A DNA stretch of 6,151 nt. Origin: Geoglobus sp. (lineage in GTDB: Archaea; Halobacteriota; Archaeoglobi; Archaeoglobales; Archaeoglobaceae). The translations under genes and the position numbers were made by a program. The notes below the pieces were generated by a model, which worked only from the letters and a program-made list of their open reading frames with translations, made no database searches and had not been told where the DNA came from. This document shows, in pieces, positions 1 to 5,491 of this stretch. Each line of letters starts with the position of its first letter. Positions within the stretch are counted from its first letter, which is position 1. The stretch spans positions 1-6,151 of the forward strand of contig JALUWC010000520.1 of the NCBI GenBank assembly GCA_027019885.1, read 5' to 3'.

Positions 1-12
1 AAGCAGGACTGA

Positions 13-34
13 GCCTTAAACTTATTTTTTAACA
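13..34 (+). promoter_or_regulatory. AT-rich leader ahead of the spike-like gene: upstream terminator or promoter
   Basis: This short AT-rich stretch contains TTAAACTTATTTTTTAA and a run of six T at 25-30. Archaeal transcription often stops at such T-runs, so it may end an upstream gene. It could also serve as a T-rich TATA element, but the usual distance of about 25 bases would put the transcript start almost on top of the ribosome-binding site at 35-42. Only a few bases upstream are visible, so the two readings cannot be separated. Confidence 0.3.
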
Positions 35-42
35 GAGGTGGT
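35..42 (+). promoter_or_regulatory. Ribosome-binding site GAGGTGGT deciding the GTG-47 start
   Basis: GAGGTGGT lies four bases before GTG at 47. The same octamer with a four-base spacer precedes the ATG at 4948. GTG codons at 38 and 41 fall inside this element, so they are poor start candidates although they are in frame. Confidence 0.7.
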
Positions 43-46
43 GGCG

Positions 47-1570
47 GTGAGTAATAAAAGGAGAGTAATAATGGCCACGTTGATGCTGGCGATAATCATG
101 GGACAAGCAGGAGCATTAACACTTATTGATTACCTTATGCCTGTAGTTCTTGGACCTATTGGGATTATTGGTTATTATTTTGGCACTCAGACAGTTGATC
201 AAACCTATGTGCAGGAATTAGAACAGGAATACCAACAGCTTTTGACTTCATCAAAGCAGACAAACGATAGGAACATTCAGCAAATGCTCTTGGAAGTTTA
301 CGCAAGAGACCAGAACCTTTATGGACTTGGGGCGGACTTTGGAGAATATACCAAAAACTATGCGTGGGCATTGGCTAAATTCAGAGCTTTGGAAGCTTTA
401 AAGGCTGGAAAAACACTAACAGAAGCCAAAACAGCGGCAAAATTGGCAGTCATGGACTATTATTATAACGTAACTCAATCTCTGGTGAATAATTTTGACG
501 CTACTAATACGCTATTAAACAGGACTCTTAATGAATATAAAAACTATGCGGGAGTTTCAGAGATAAGGGCAGTTTCTGACAGATTTAACTGGGATGATTA
601 TGGCTCATTAGATTGGTTTGAGTTAATATTTGACCCAACAAATCAGGAATGGTCAGGAATCCCGCACGAGAGCAACCCATATATAGGCAATGACGGAGTT
701 ATCGAAGTTGAAATATACCTAAATCCACAGAATATGTTGATTGCAGGCAAATCTTGGTCTATAAACACCCTATGGGGCTACATAAAGTGGAAAGACTACA
801 AAGGCGGCGGACGTGTCAAATATTATTCAATGGATTACAGGATTAAAACGGTAGAATATGCGGGCGTTAAGGTTTACAATACCACGTTATTCTATTCGGC
901 GATTCAGCAAATTGACACAGCTTATAACCAAATCATAAATGAAATAGACCTTTATGTGGATAACTTAGCTGCCAGCGTAAACCTGACAGCGATAAACATT
1001 TCAGACTATTATGACCCATACATTATGGCAAGCCAGTTTAACACAGACCTTAACGCTTCAGGCTATGCGGGTTATGCTGCCGCCGAGCTGGCACTTTTGG
1101 GCTTCAACACAACGGGCATAAATAAAACTATAACAATCCAAATAGGCAATAAGACCTTTTCAGGGTGGCTTTTCACTACATGGGGCGGAATGCTTCAAAC
1201 AAATAGTACATACACGGCAGACATAGGCAAATGGTATATTTTGACCGACAACGGGCTTTATGAAATCCCACAGGGAGCAACGTTTAAGGTTGTAGCCCTT
1301 AAAGACATATCAGGAAACCCCATGACAAACACCACGCTTAAAAGCTATACATCAGCCACAGCGGACACAGCAAAGATTTATGACGAACTGGCGGCATTAA
1401 GGCAGTTATGGGAGGAATATTTACAGCTTCAGCCAATAGCAGGCGGTGGAGCTTCAACTGGAAGTGGCTTTAACTTCTCCGAATGGTGGAATAATCTTGG
1501 AACAATGGGTCAGCTTGGAGTCATAGCAATCGGTGCAGTAGGGGCTTATGCACTGCTGAGAAGGGACTGA
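47..1570 (+). CDS. Secreted, C-terminally anchored glycoprotein, virion spike-like
   Basis: I recognise no named family. The protein (507 residues from GTG-47) starts with a basic N-region (SNKRR) and a signal-peptide core at about 7-23, with predicted cleavage after AGA at 23. A second hydrophobic, Gly/Pro-containing segment follows at about 24-46, then a long helical, coiled-coil-prone stretch (49-167). A mixed, Tyr/Trp/Asn/Thr-rich middle leads to a second helix near 438-462, a GGGASTGSG linker (466-474), a membrane helix (487-504) and the tail RRD. Twelve N-X-S/T sequons lie at 141, 158, 278, 312, 317, 336, 354, 359, 368, 386, 428 and 476, and there is no cysteine. This fits a single-pass, glycosylated surface protein facing outward. 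Pleolipovirus spikes share the signal-plus-C-terminal-anchor layout; an S-layer or adhesion protein of a mobile element is the alternative. An in-frame GTG at 38 would add three residues but sits inside the ribosome-binding site. Confidence 0.85.
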   Translation: MSNKRRVIMATLMLAIIMGQAGALTLIDYLMPVVLGPIGIIGYYFGTQTVDQTYVQELEQEYQQLLTSSKQTNDRNIQQMLLEVYARDQNLYGLGADFGEYTKNYAWALAKFRALEALKAGKTLTEAKTAAKLAVMDYYYNVTQSLVNNFDATNTLLNRTLNEYKNYAGVSEIRAVSDRFNWDDYGSLDWFELIFDPTNQEWSGIPHESNPYIGNDGVIEVEIYLNPQNMLIAGKSWSINTLWGYIKWKDYKGGGRVKYYSMDYRIKTVEYAGVKVYNTTLFYSAIQQIDTAYNQIINEIDLYVDNLAASVNLTAINISDYYDPYIMASQFNTDLNASGYAGYAAAELALLGFNTTGINKTITIQIGNKTFSGWLFTTWGGMLQTNSTYTADIGKWYILTDNGLYEIPQGATFKVVALKDISGNPMTNTTLKSYTSATADTAKIYDELAALRQLWEEYLQLQPIAGGGASTGSGFNFSEWWNNLGTMGQLGVIAIGAVGAYALLRRD

Positions 1571-1596
1571 AATGATGACTGAAACTCTAATCTCTC

Positions 1597-1603
1597 TTTT
1601 TTT
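1597..1603 (+). terminator. T7 run between the spike-like gene and the downstream chain
   Basis: Seven T follow a pyrimidine-rich stretch (CTCTC) 27 bases after the stop codon. Archaeal RNA polymerase can terminate on such runs without a hairpin. There is no clear TATA element between here and the next gene, so termination may be partial: much spike mRNA, less of the downstream genes. Confidence 0.45.
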
Positions 1604-1617
1604 AGCATGGTGGTTAC

Positions 1618-1932
1618 ATGGCAGGAAAGAAAGGAAATAAAGGGCTTTTCAGACCAGCCAAAAACAAGAAAATAGCTGAAATCATCAAAATAGACACTCC
1701 GAAGAATGCAAGAGGTTCAGTCAGGGAACTGGCTAAAATGATTGACAGGGGAAAGATCACGATAGATCAGGCTATCAGATACGTTACAACTGCAGCAAAC
1801 AGAGCCAAAGCATCCTTGAACAGAAAGAATCTGAGCAAGAAAGAGAGAAAAGAGATGAAAGAAGTTGCAAATGTATATAACAGCTTTAAGGAAGACCTGA
1901 AGAAAGCAAAGAAGCTTATTGGAATAAAATGA
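1618..1932 (+). CDS. Small, strongly basic protein, possible nucleic-acid-binding or virion protein
   Basis: This is a 104-residue protein with about 30 Lys/Arg against 10 Asp/Glu and no cysteine. A basic, flexible-looking N-terminus (about 1-22) precedes a mostly helical body: SVRELAKMIDRGK, then TTAANRAKASLNRKNLS, then KKERKEMKEVANVYNSFKE. The ANRAK...NLSxKERxEM pattern reminds me of small basic proteins of archaeal mobile elements, but I cannot name a family. The start is ATG with GGTGGT three bases upstream (1609-1614). The stop overlaps the next ATG as ATGA, so the two are probably translated together. Binding of genome DNA or of membrane lipid head groups are both reasonable inferences from charge alone; no catalytic motif is visible. 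Confidence 0.8.
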   Translation: MAGKKGNKGLFRPAKNKKIAEIIKIDTPKNARGSVRELAKMIDRGKITIDQAIRYVTTAANRAKASLNRKNLSKKERKEMKEVANVYNSFKEDLKKAKKLIGIK

Positions 1933-3356
1933 GCATGAGAGCGTTCATTCTTTTTTTGATTTTATTACTGCTTCCGGTAGCCTCAGCAAACTACATTGAC
2001 ATGTCTAAATTTGTTAAGCAGAATACTACAGCCCAGGAGCTTGGAAAGTTCAGCAGTCAGCCTGATCTTGTTTACTGGAGTAATGAAACGAGGAAGTTCA
2101 TAACTGGAACTGGGAGTAAGTGGGAGATAGATCAGTGGGCTTATGTTGTGGACTACGATCTGGACGAAGGCTGGATTGTAATCTATGCCAACAGAACTGA
2201 GCCGGTGACTGTGGTTGATGTTTTTGGGGGAGTTTGGAAGAAAACAACCATACACAAGGGTTATAATCGCCTGAACTTCTCAGGAGTTCAGGAGTATGCC
2301 GGGCTTAAAGTTGTTACCGTCGGATCTCCGTGGGGATTCGCAATTTTGAAACAGAAAAAGGATCTGTTCTATTTCGAAGACTATCCCATTGCAATCCTGA
2401 AATCAGAGCTTGCCAAATTTGGATGGGAAAGAGCAGCAGGGGCTTTAGGAATCTTTCTGGTTGGCTTTGCTTTTAGTTACTGGCTTAAGAGGGACAGACT
2501 CCTTATAAGCTTCCTTGACAATCTGGTAATTCTTGTTGCCTGTGTTGTTCTCATCTTAGCGATTCTGAGCGTTGATTATACAACAGCATCGGTTAAGATC
2601 CCCTCTGGCAACGCTACAATAACCAAACAGATCCCGGCTCTGGAATTAAACAGAGCAAAAATAAAAGATATGTATAACTGGGCTTTTGCAGTCTTTTTTG
2701 TTCTCGGTTTTATCTTTGCAAAGTATCTGGCTGATTATGAGAAGCTGTATCTTGCAGTTGTTGATTATTCCAAGCCAATAAAGCTTTATGAGTTGCCGTA
2801 TCATCCAAAAGCCAAACTTGTAAGAGATTACGATAACAGACTGACAAAACTGAGCTTTAAAGATGACTTCAGGCAGTTGATTGATTTTGAGCTGAATGGC
2901 AAGGATGTAAAGGGAATTCTTGCAGTAAAAACAGAGGATGTAAAGGATGAAAGCAAGGCTGAATTCAATGCGAGATACAGCCTGATTGCTTTTCTTTCAA
3001 TGCTGGTTATCAGTGTTATAGCTGGTTATCTGAATGTCTTTAAAATAGATCTGGCTTATTCGATGTTTCTCGCTCTGATTGTTGCTGTTGTTTTCAATCT
3101 GAGGGCATTGAAGCATCATTTCAGCTTGGAGGTATCCAAGACCAAGCTTGTTGAATGCAGCGAGATCATGAACGAGGACAGCTATACCAAGATGCTCAAA
3201 ACCGCCCAGATAAAGCAGATTGCCGAGGATTACAACAGACTGCTGAAGGCTTATGTGAAAGAAAAGATCACCCAGCCAAGGAAAACCATAAGCGAGCTGC
3301 TGAGTGTGATCAGGGAGGTGAAGCAGGTTGAGCAGGATAAAGCTCAAGGAGAATGA
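1929..3356 (+). CDS. Five-helix membrane protein with signal peptide and glycosylated ectodomain
   Basis: This 475-residue protein has no recognised family. A classical signal peptide (core 5-16, cleavage after VASA at 20) leads to an ectodomain rich in aromatic and beta-type residues (21-168). Membrane helices are predicted at about 169-186, 191-214, 249-265, 350-370 and 374-394. The KRDR turn at 187-190 fixes the inside face. The topology is then N-terminus out, outside loop 215-248, inside domain 266-349 and an inside C-terminal tail (395-475) that is helical and probably coiled-coil. All five sequons (32, 52, 88, 116, 228) fall in predicted outside parts, which supports the model. Its two cysteines (205, 410) are in a helix and in the tail. 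The start overlaps the previous stop (ATGA), and a second in-frame ATG lies two codons later at 1935. The position before an ATPase suggests that the inner domains dock an assembly or DNA-transport machine, which is inference. Confidence 0.85.
   Translation: MSMRAFILFLILLLLPVASANYIDMSKFVKQNTTAQELGKFSSQPDLVYWSNETRKFITGTGSKWEIDQWAYVVDYDLDEGWIVIYANRTEPVTVVDVFGGVWKKTTIHKGYNRLNFSGVQEYAGLKVVTVGSPWGFAILKQKKDLFYFEDYPIAILKSELAKFGWERAAGALGIFLVGFAFSYWLKRDRLLISFLDNLVILVACVVLILAILSVDYTTASVKIPSGNATITKQIPALELNRAKIKDMYNWAFAVFFVLGFIFAKYLADYEKLYLAVVDYSKPIKLYELPYHPKAKLVRDYDNRLTKLSFKDDFRQLIDFELNGKDVKGILAVKTEDVKDESKAEFNARYSLIAFLSMLVISVIAGYLNVFKIDLAYSMFLALIVAVVFNLRALKHHFSLEVSKTKLVECSEIMNEDSYTKMLKTAQIKQIAEDYNRLLKAYVKEKITQPRKTISELLSVIREVKQVEQDKAQGE
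3313..3320 (+). promoter_or_regulatory. Ribosome-binding site GGGAGGTG deciding the TTG-3328 start
   Basis: GGGAGGTG lies seven bases before TTG at 3328. An in-frame TGA at 3319-3321 overlaps its end, so the downstream reading frame cannot begin further upstream. This makes the TTG start almost forced. Confidence 0.7.
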
Positions 3357-3660
3357 CAAGATTGAACAGCTCAGGAGGTTCATAGCCTACAGGCTTTCAG
3401 CCAAGCATGGCTTTGGCACTCTTGTTTTTGATCCTCATGGAGACAGTCTGATCTTCATTCTTGATATTGCTGAGAGGGAGTTTGGAAAGGAAGCAAGGGA
3501 TGAGCTGTTTGAATTTCTTGCTCCATACCACAAAATGAGGGTGCTTAAAACTCTCCAGCATGAGGGGGTTAAGCAGAAGCTCTGGATGGCTGCCAGTGAT
3601 CTTGCAGACAAGGAGGATCTGAATGGGCTTTTTGAGGGAGAGGTGGTGGACTTTGAATAA
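3328..3660 (+). CDS. Small protein with HerA-like FDPHGD motif but no Walker A
   Basis: This 110-residue protein starts with TTG. A predicted helix (8-26) runs into a hydrophobic strand and the motif TLVFDPHGDS (31-40), then a helical, acidic remainder. In HerA, VirB4 and TraG/VirD4-type ATPases, a helix after Walker A is followed by a strand ending in DPHGE or DPHGD, and this protein reproduces that helix-strand-motif order. However, there is no GxxxxGKS/T, and the in-frame stop at 3319-3321 rules out an upstream extension that could carry one. The rest has no evident Walker B. It may be a shortened relative turned into a partner or regulator of the P-loop ATPase encoded next, a remnant, or a chance resemblance. 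It overlaps the preceding gene by 29 bases and the next gene by 38 (or 8) bases, which suggests translational coupling within one operon. Confidence 0.65.
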   Translation: MSRIKLKENDKIEQLRRFIAYRLSAKHGFGTLVFDPHGDSLIFILDIAEREFGKEARDELFEFLAPYHKMRVLKTLQHEGVKQKLWMAASDLADKEDLNGLFEGEVVDFE

Positions 3661-4591
3661 CAGGCTCATGCATGCAATCAACAGCGCAATAGAGAACGAT
3701 GGGTTCCTGTTCATCGGCATTCTTGGAGATAAAGGGCTCGGCAAGACCGTCGCCGGGATGAACATAGCTTATGAGGTTTTGAAGGGCTGGAACTCTGTTC
3801 TGAAACATACCATCTTCACAATCAATGACTTCAGCAACCTGCCTTATCGCAACGACTTGGTCAGGCATTCGGATGGTAGGGTGAAGGTTATTCTGTGGGA
3901 TGACTTTGCCCTTCACACTTCAAGCTACGGATTCAGCAAGCGTGGTGAGAGGGATCTGCTCGTTGATTTCATAGAGGACTTTGAGGTTGTCAGGGAAGAG
4001 GTGGCAGTGCTTATTGTAACTGCCGCAACATGGGAGATGATCCCTCCAAAGCTGAGAGATGCAGCTCACATCTTCATCCAGATGACCAAGAGAGGCAGGG
4101 GTGAGATATGGGCAAAGCAGAGAGGCTGGCTTTTCCTGAGGAAGGATTACAAGAAAATCGGTGAAATTGAGACGGTAAGGATTCCTGACGACATTTACAG
4201 CACCTACAGGGAGATGAAGAGGAAGGCAAAGAGGGTTAAGGAAAAGATGAGCCTGCTTAAGCAGAAGGAGAAAGCCGAAAAGATAGCTGAGGAACTTAGC
4301 GAGGAAGACTGGCAGGATGAGGATCTCCTTGTTGCCCTCGGCATCAAGGACATGCACGGGAACTTTACAGAATTTGGCAATATAGTATATAGGGTGTGGG
4401 AGGGTGTGGCTAACAAAAGTGAGGCTAATGCCTTCATTCTTGCAGATCTCTTTACAGATGCTGTTTCTCAGCGAAAATTCGAGGCTATACTGAGAAGCTG
4501 TGGGGTTAAGGGAAACAAGGATAGTCTCAGACTTGCATACAAGGAGCTGGTTAGATACCTTGAAAGAGCAAGTCTGGAGATGGAAGCATGA
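3623..4591 (+). CDS. P-loop ATPase, probable viral or plasmid assembly/DNA-handling ATPase
   Basis: This 322-residue cytosolic protein has an ASCE-type core. Walker A is GDKGLGKT (35-42). Walker B is VKVILWDD (87-94) after a GR turn. A later strand VAVLIVTAAT (127-136) is followed by PPKLRD (141-146), which looks like a sensor region and a candidate arginine contact. Basic and coiled helices follow (about 192-228), then an acidic link and a separate helical C-terminal domain (about 231-322) that may be winged-helix-like. The exact family is not clear; AAA-type ATPases of archaeal viruses and plasmids are the best match by eye. Two starts are credible: ATG-3623 with AGGAGG at 3611-3616, and TTG-3653 with GAGGTGGT at 3640-3647. 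Both keep Walker A intact. Among membrane-protein genes it may power genome packaging, virion assembly or DNA transfer; this is inferred from context. Confidence 0.85.
   Translation: MGFLRERWWTLNNRLMHAINSAIENDGFLFIGILGDKGLGKTVAGMNIAYEVLKGWNSVLKHTIFTINDFSNLPYRNDLVRHSDGRVKVILWDDFALHTSSYGFSKRGERDLLVDFIEDFEVVREEVAVLIVTAATWEMIPPKLRDAAHIFIQMTKRGRGEIWAKQRGWLFLRKDYKKIGEIETVRIPDDIYSTYREMKRKAKRVKEKMSLLKQKEKAEKIAEELSEEDWQDEDLLVALGIKDMHGNFTEFGNIVYRVWEGVANKSEANAFILADLFTDAVSQRKFEAILRSCGVKGNKDSLRLAYKELVRYLERASLEMEA
3640..3647 (+). promoter_or_regulatory. GAGGTGGT supporting an alternative TTG-3653 start of the ATPase
   Basis: The same octamer found before the starts at 47 and 4948 lies five bases before an in-frame TTG at 3653. 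That start would overlap the previous gene by only eight bases and shorten the ATPase by ten residues. The ATG at 3623 has its own good site, so both may be used. Confidence 0.4.
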
Positions 4592-4848
4592 TTGACTTTC
4601 TGAATGCTTCTCCTCTGCTCATTCTGCTGGCTCTCGGAATCATATCATGGCTTACAGGGAGCAAGCCTGTTAAGGTTGCAACTTTGTTATTTTTCTTTGG
4701 TTATCCACTAATTCAGGGAAAAACTTACATGCCGGGATTGGATTTCAATCAGATTCTGGATTTCATTCTGAACACTGTTAGTTACTGGCTCAATGAATCT
4801 CTCAGTGCTCTGGTTGATTACATTAAACAGAAGCTGTTTCCTGTCTGA
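4588..4848 (+). CDS. Small two-helix membrane protein, possible coat or membrane component
   Basis: This is an 86-residue protein with no signal peptide and no cysteine. Two strongly hydrophobic helices (about 8-23 and 29-44) are joined by a short basic turn, GSKPVK, which predicts a hairpin with the turn inside. A third amphipathic helix (about 52-80) contains FNQILDFILNTVSYWLNESL and ends in a basic KQK. The ATG overlaps the ATPase stop as ATGA, and GGAGATGG lies just before it, so it is the last gene of the chain. Small helical-hairpin proteins serve as coat proteins in spindle-shaped archaeal viruses and as internal membrane proteins in pleolipoviruses. That role here is a guess from size and topology; a holin-like or ATPase-anchoring role is also possible. 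Confidence 0.75.
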   Translation: MIDFLNASPLLILLALGIISWLTGSKPVKVATLLFFFGYPLIQGKTYMPGLDFNQILDFILNTVSYWLNESLSALVDYIKQKLFPV

Positions 4849-4854
4849 TTCTCA

Positions 4855-4860
4855 TTTTTT
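4855..4860 (+). terminator. T6 run ending the structural gene chain
   Basis: Six T begin seven bases after the stop codon of the two-helix protein, with a second run of seven T at 4875-4881. No strong hairpin precedes them, which is normal for archaeal T-run termination. The two runs together make a likely end of the transcript that covers the overlapping genes. Confidence 0.5.
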
Positions 4861-4873
4861 GCAAAATATAAAG
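4861..4873 (+). promoter_or_regulatory. TATA-like promoter of the three-gene small operon
   Basis: AAAATATAAAG at 4863-4873 resembles an archaeal TATA box with a purine-rich BRE position just upstream. At the usual spacing of about 25 bases, transcription would start near 4893-4898 and give a leader of about 50 bases before ATG-4948. It lies in the only long gap (99 bases) between plus-strand genes in the window, directly after a terminator. Confidence 0.5.
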
Positions 4874-4881
4874 ATTTTTTT

Positions 4882-4931
4882 ACTTTCAGATTGCACCAAA
4901 CTGTTATTTCTCTACTTTTCAAGCTGAAAGT
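4882..4931. repeat. Inverted repeat ACTTTCAG / CTGAAAGT around the predicted transcript start
   Basis: ACTTTCAG (4882-4889) and its exact reverse complement CTGAAAGT (4924-4931) are separated by 34 bases. The arm centres are 42 bases apart, close to four turns of B-DNA. The left arm lies between the TATA-like box and the expected transcript start, and the right arm lies just before the ribosome-binding site. It could be a two-site operator. A full RNA hairpin is less likely, because the left arm may not be transcribed. Eight-base arms can occur by chance. Confidence 0.35.
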
Positions 4932-4947
4932 TACCGAGGTGGTGTGA

Positions 4948-5220
4948 ATGTACGAGCAGGATCTGAAGGACTACAGGTTTAGAGCTATTATGAGGACTGG
5001 CAGGAAGGGAGACCATGGCATAAGTATAGATGCAAGGAAAATTGCCCTCAGAAACAACATAGACAAGCGAGGAGGGCTTTACAGGCTGAACCTTGAGCAG
5101 ATCCAGCTTGAGTTTGGGGAAGATCTGGCTATGGAATTTTGGGAGGTATTGTTGTATTTGTTGCCATCAGAAAAGGTTAAAAAAGCTATCAAAGAGTTTG
5201 CAGAGCGGATGACTTTCTAA
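4948..5220 (+). CDS. Small unknown protein heading the DUF4258/DUF2283 operon
   Basis: I do not recognise this 90-residue protein. It has a charged N-terminus (about 1-30, with RFRAIMRTGRKGDHG), a middle segment, LYRLNLEQIQLEFGEDLAMEFW, that is probably helical, and an amphipathic C-terminal helix (PSEKVKKAIKEFAERM). There is no membrane segment, cysteine or catalytic motif. The start is secure: GAGGTGGT lies four bases before the ATG. It is the first gene after the TATA-like box, and the DUF4258 gene begins 19 bases after its stop, so the three genes probably share a transcript. A DNA-binding regulator of this small operon is possible, as the promoter carries an inverted repeat, but no helix-turn-helix can be named with confidence. 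Confidence 0.75.
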   Translation: MYEQDLKDYRFRAIMRTGRKGDHGISIDARKIALRNNIDKRGGLYRLNLEQIQLEFGEDLAMEFWEVLLYLLPSEKVKKAIKEFAERMTF

Positions 5221-5239
5221 ATTTTGGAGTGGTCATGGA

Positions 5240-5491
5240 ATGATCAGGTTTTCCGAACATTCACTAAGGAGGGCTGAGGAGAGAGGGATTACTCTGGAAC
5301 AGATTAAGCTTGTAGTTCAAGAGCCGTCAGAGGTCATTGATGTGAAGTTCGGTAGAAAAGCAGCTTTCAAGCAGTTTAGAGAAGAATATGTTGTTGTTAT
5401 TTATGAGGAACGAAATAATGAAATAGTTGTGGTTACAACTTTAAAGGTAGATAGGGAGAGGCTGATAAGGTATGGTTTCGTTGGAGTTTGA
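5240..5491 (+). CDS. DUF4258 protein, putative toxin of a toxin-antitoxin-like pair
   Basis: This 83-residue protein matches the DUF4258 pattern. The N-terminal FSEHSLRRAEERGITLEQI (4-22) carries the family's conserved His (7) and Arg-Gly-Ile (15-17), followed by EVID, a basic centre (KFGRKAAFKQF) and a strand pair YVVVIYE...EIVVVTTLK. DUF4258 proteins are small alpha-beta proteins often paired with DUF2283 and considered RelE-like toxin candidates; activity is not proven by sequence. GGAGTGGT at 5226-5233 precedes the ATG by six bases. Its last 20 bases overlap the DUF2283 gene, as is typical for paired genes. The toxin-first order is seen in some type II systems, such as HigBA. Confidence 0.85.
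   Translation: MIRFSEHSLRRAEERGITLEQIKLVVQEPSEVIDVKFGRKAAFKQFREEYVVVIYEERNNEIVVVTTLKVDRERLIRYGFVGV

Noticed and set aside
1..12. AAG CAG GAC TGA could be the last codons of an upstream gene (KQD and stop).
   Set aside because: Only three sense codons are visible, so no coding claim can be supported, although the T-run at 25-30 would fit a gene ending here.
165..371. Minus-strand open frame of 68 codons inside the spike-like gene.
   Set aside because: It lies wholly inside a well-supported gene, has no ribosome-binding site and its translation looks like random, Ser/Pro/Leu-rich antisense.
1983..2255. Minus-strand open frame of 90 codons inside the five-helix protein gene.
   Set aside because: It is antisense to a protein with a clear signal peptide and topology, and the translation shows no motif.
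3669..3676. Perfect 8-base palindrome TGCATGCA.
   Set aside because: It lies within ATPase coding sequence (MHA codons) and is short enough to arise by chance.
3300..3700. One split ATPase broken by frameshifts across the five-helix, HerA-motif and P-loop genes.
   Set aside because: Each overlap has its own ribosome-binding site and start, the five-helix protein tail carries no Walker A, and the P-loop gene already has both Walker A and Walker B.
2997..3916. Several minus-strand open frames (2997-3383, 3397-3765, 3569-3916).
   Set aside because: All are antisense to overlapping plus-strand genes with good ribosome-binding sites; hydrophobic stretches reflect the complement of charged helices.
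3920..4437. Minus-strand open frames opposite the ATPase (3920-4357, 4204-4437).
   Set aside because: The Leu/Ser-rich sequences are complements of Lys/Glu-rich codons of the ATPase, with no independent coding signal.
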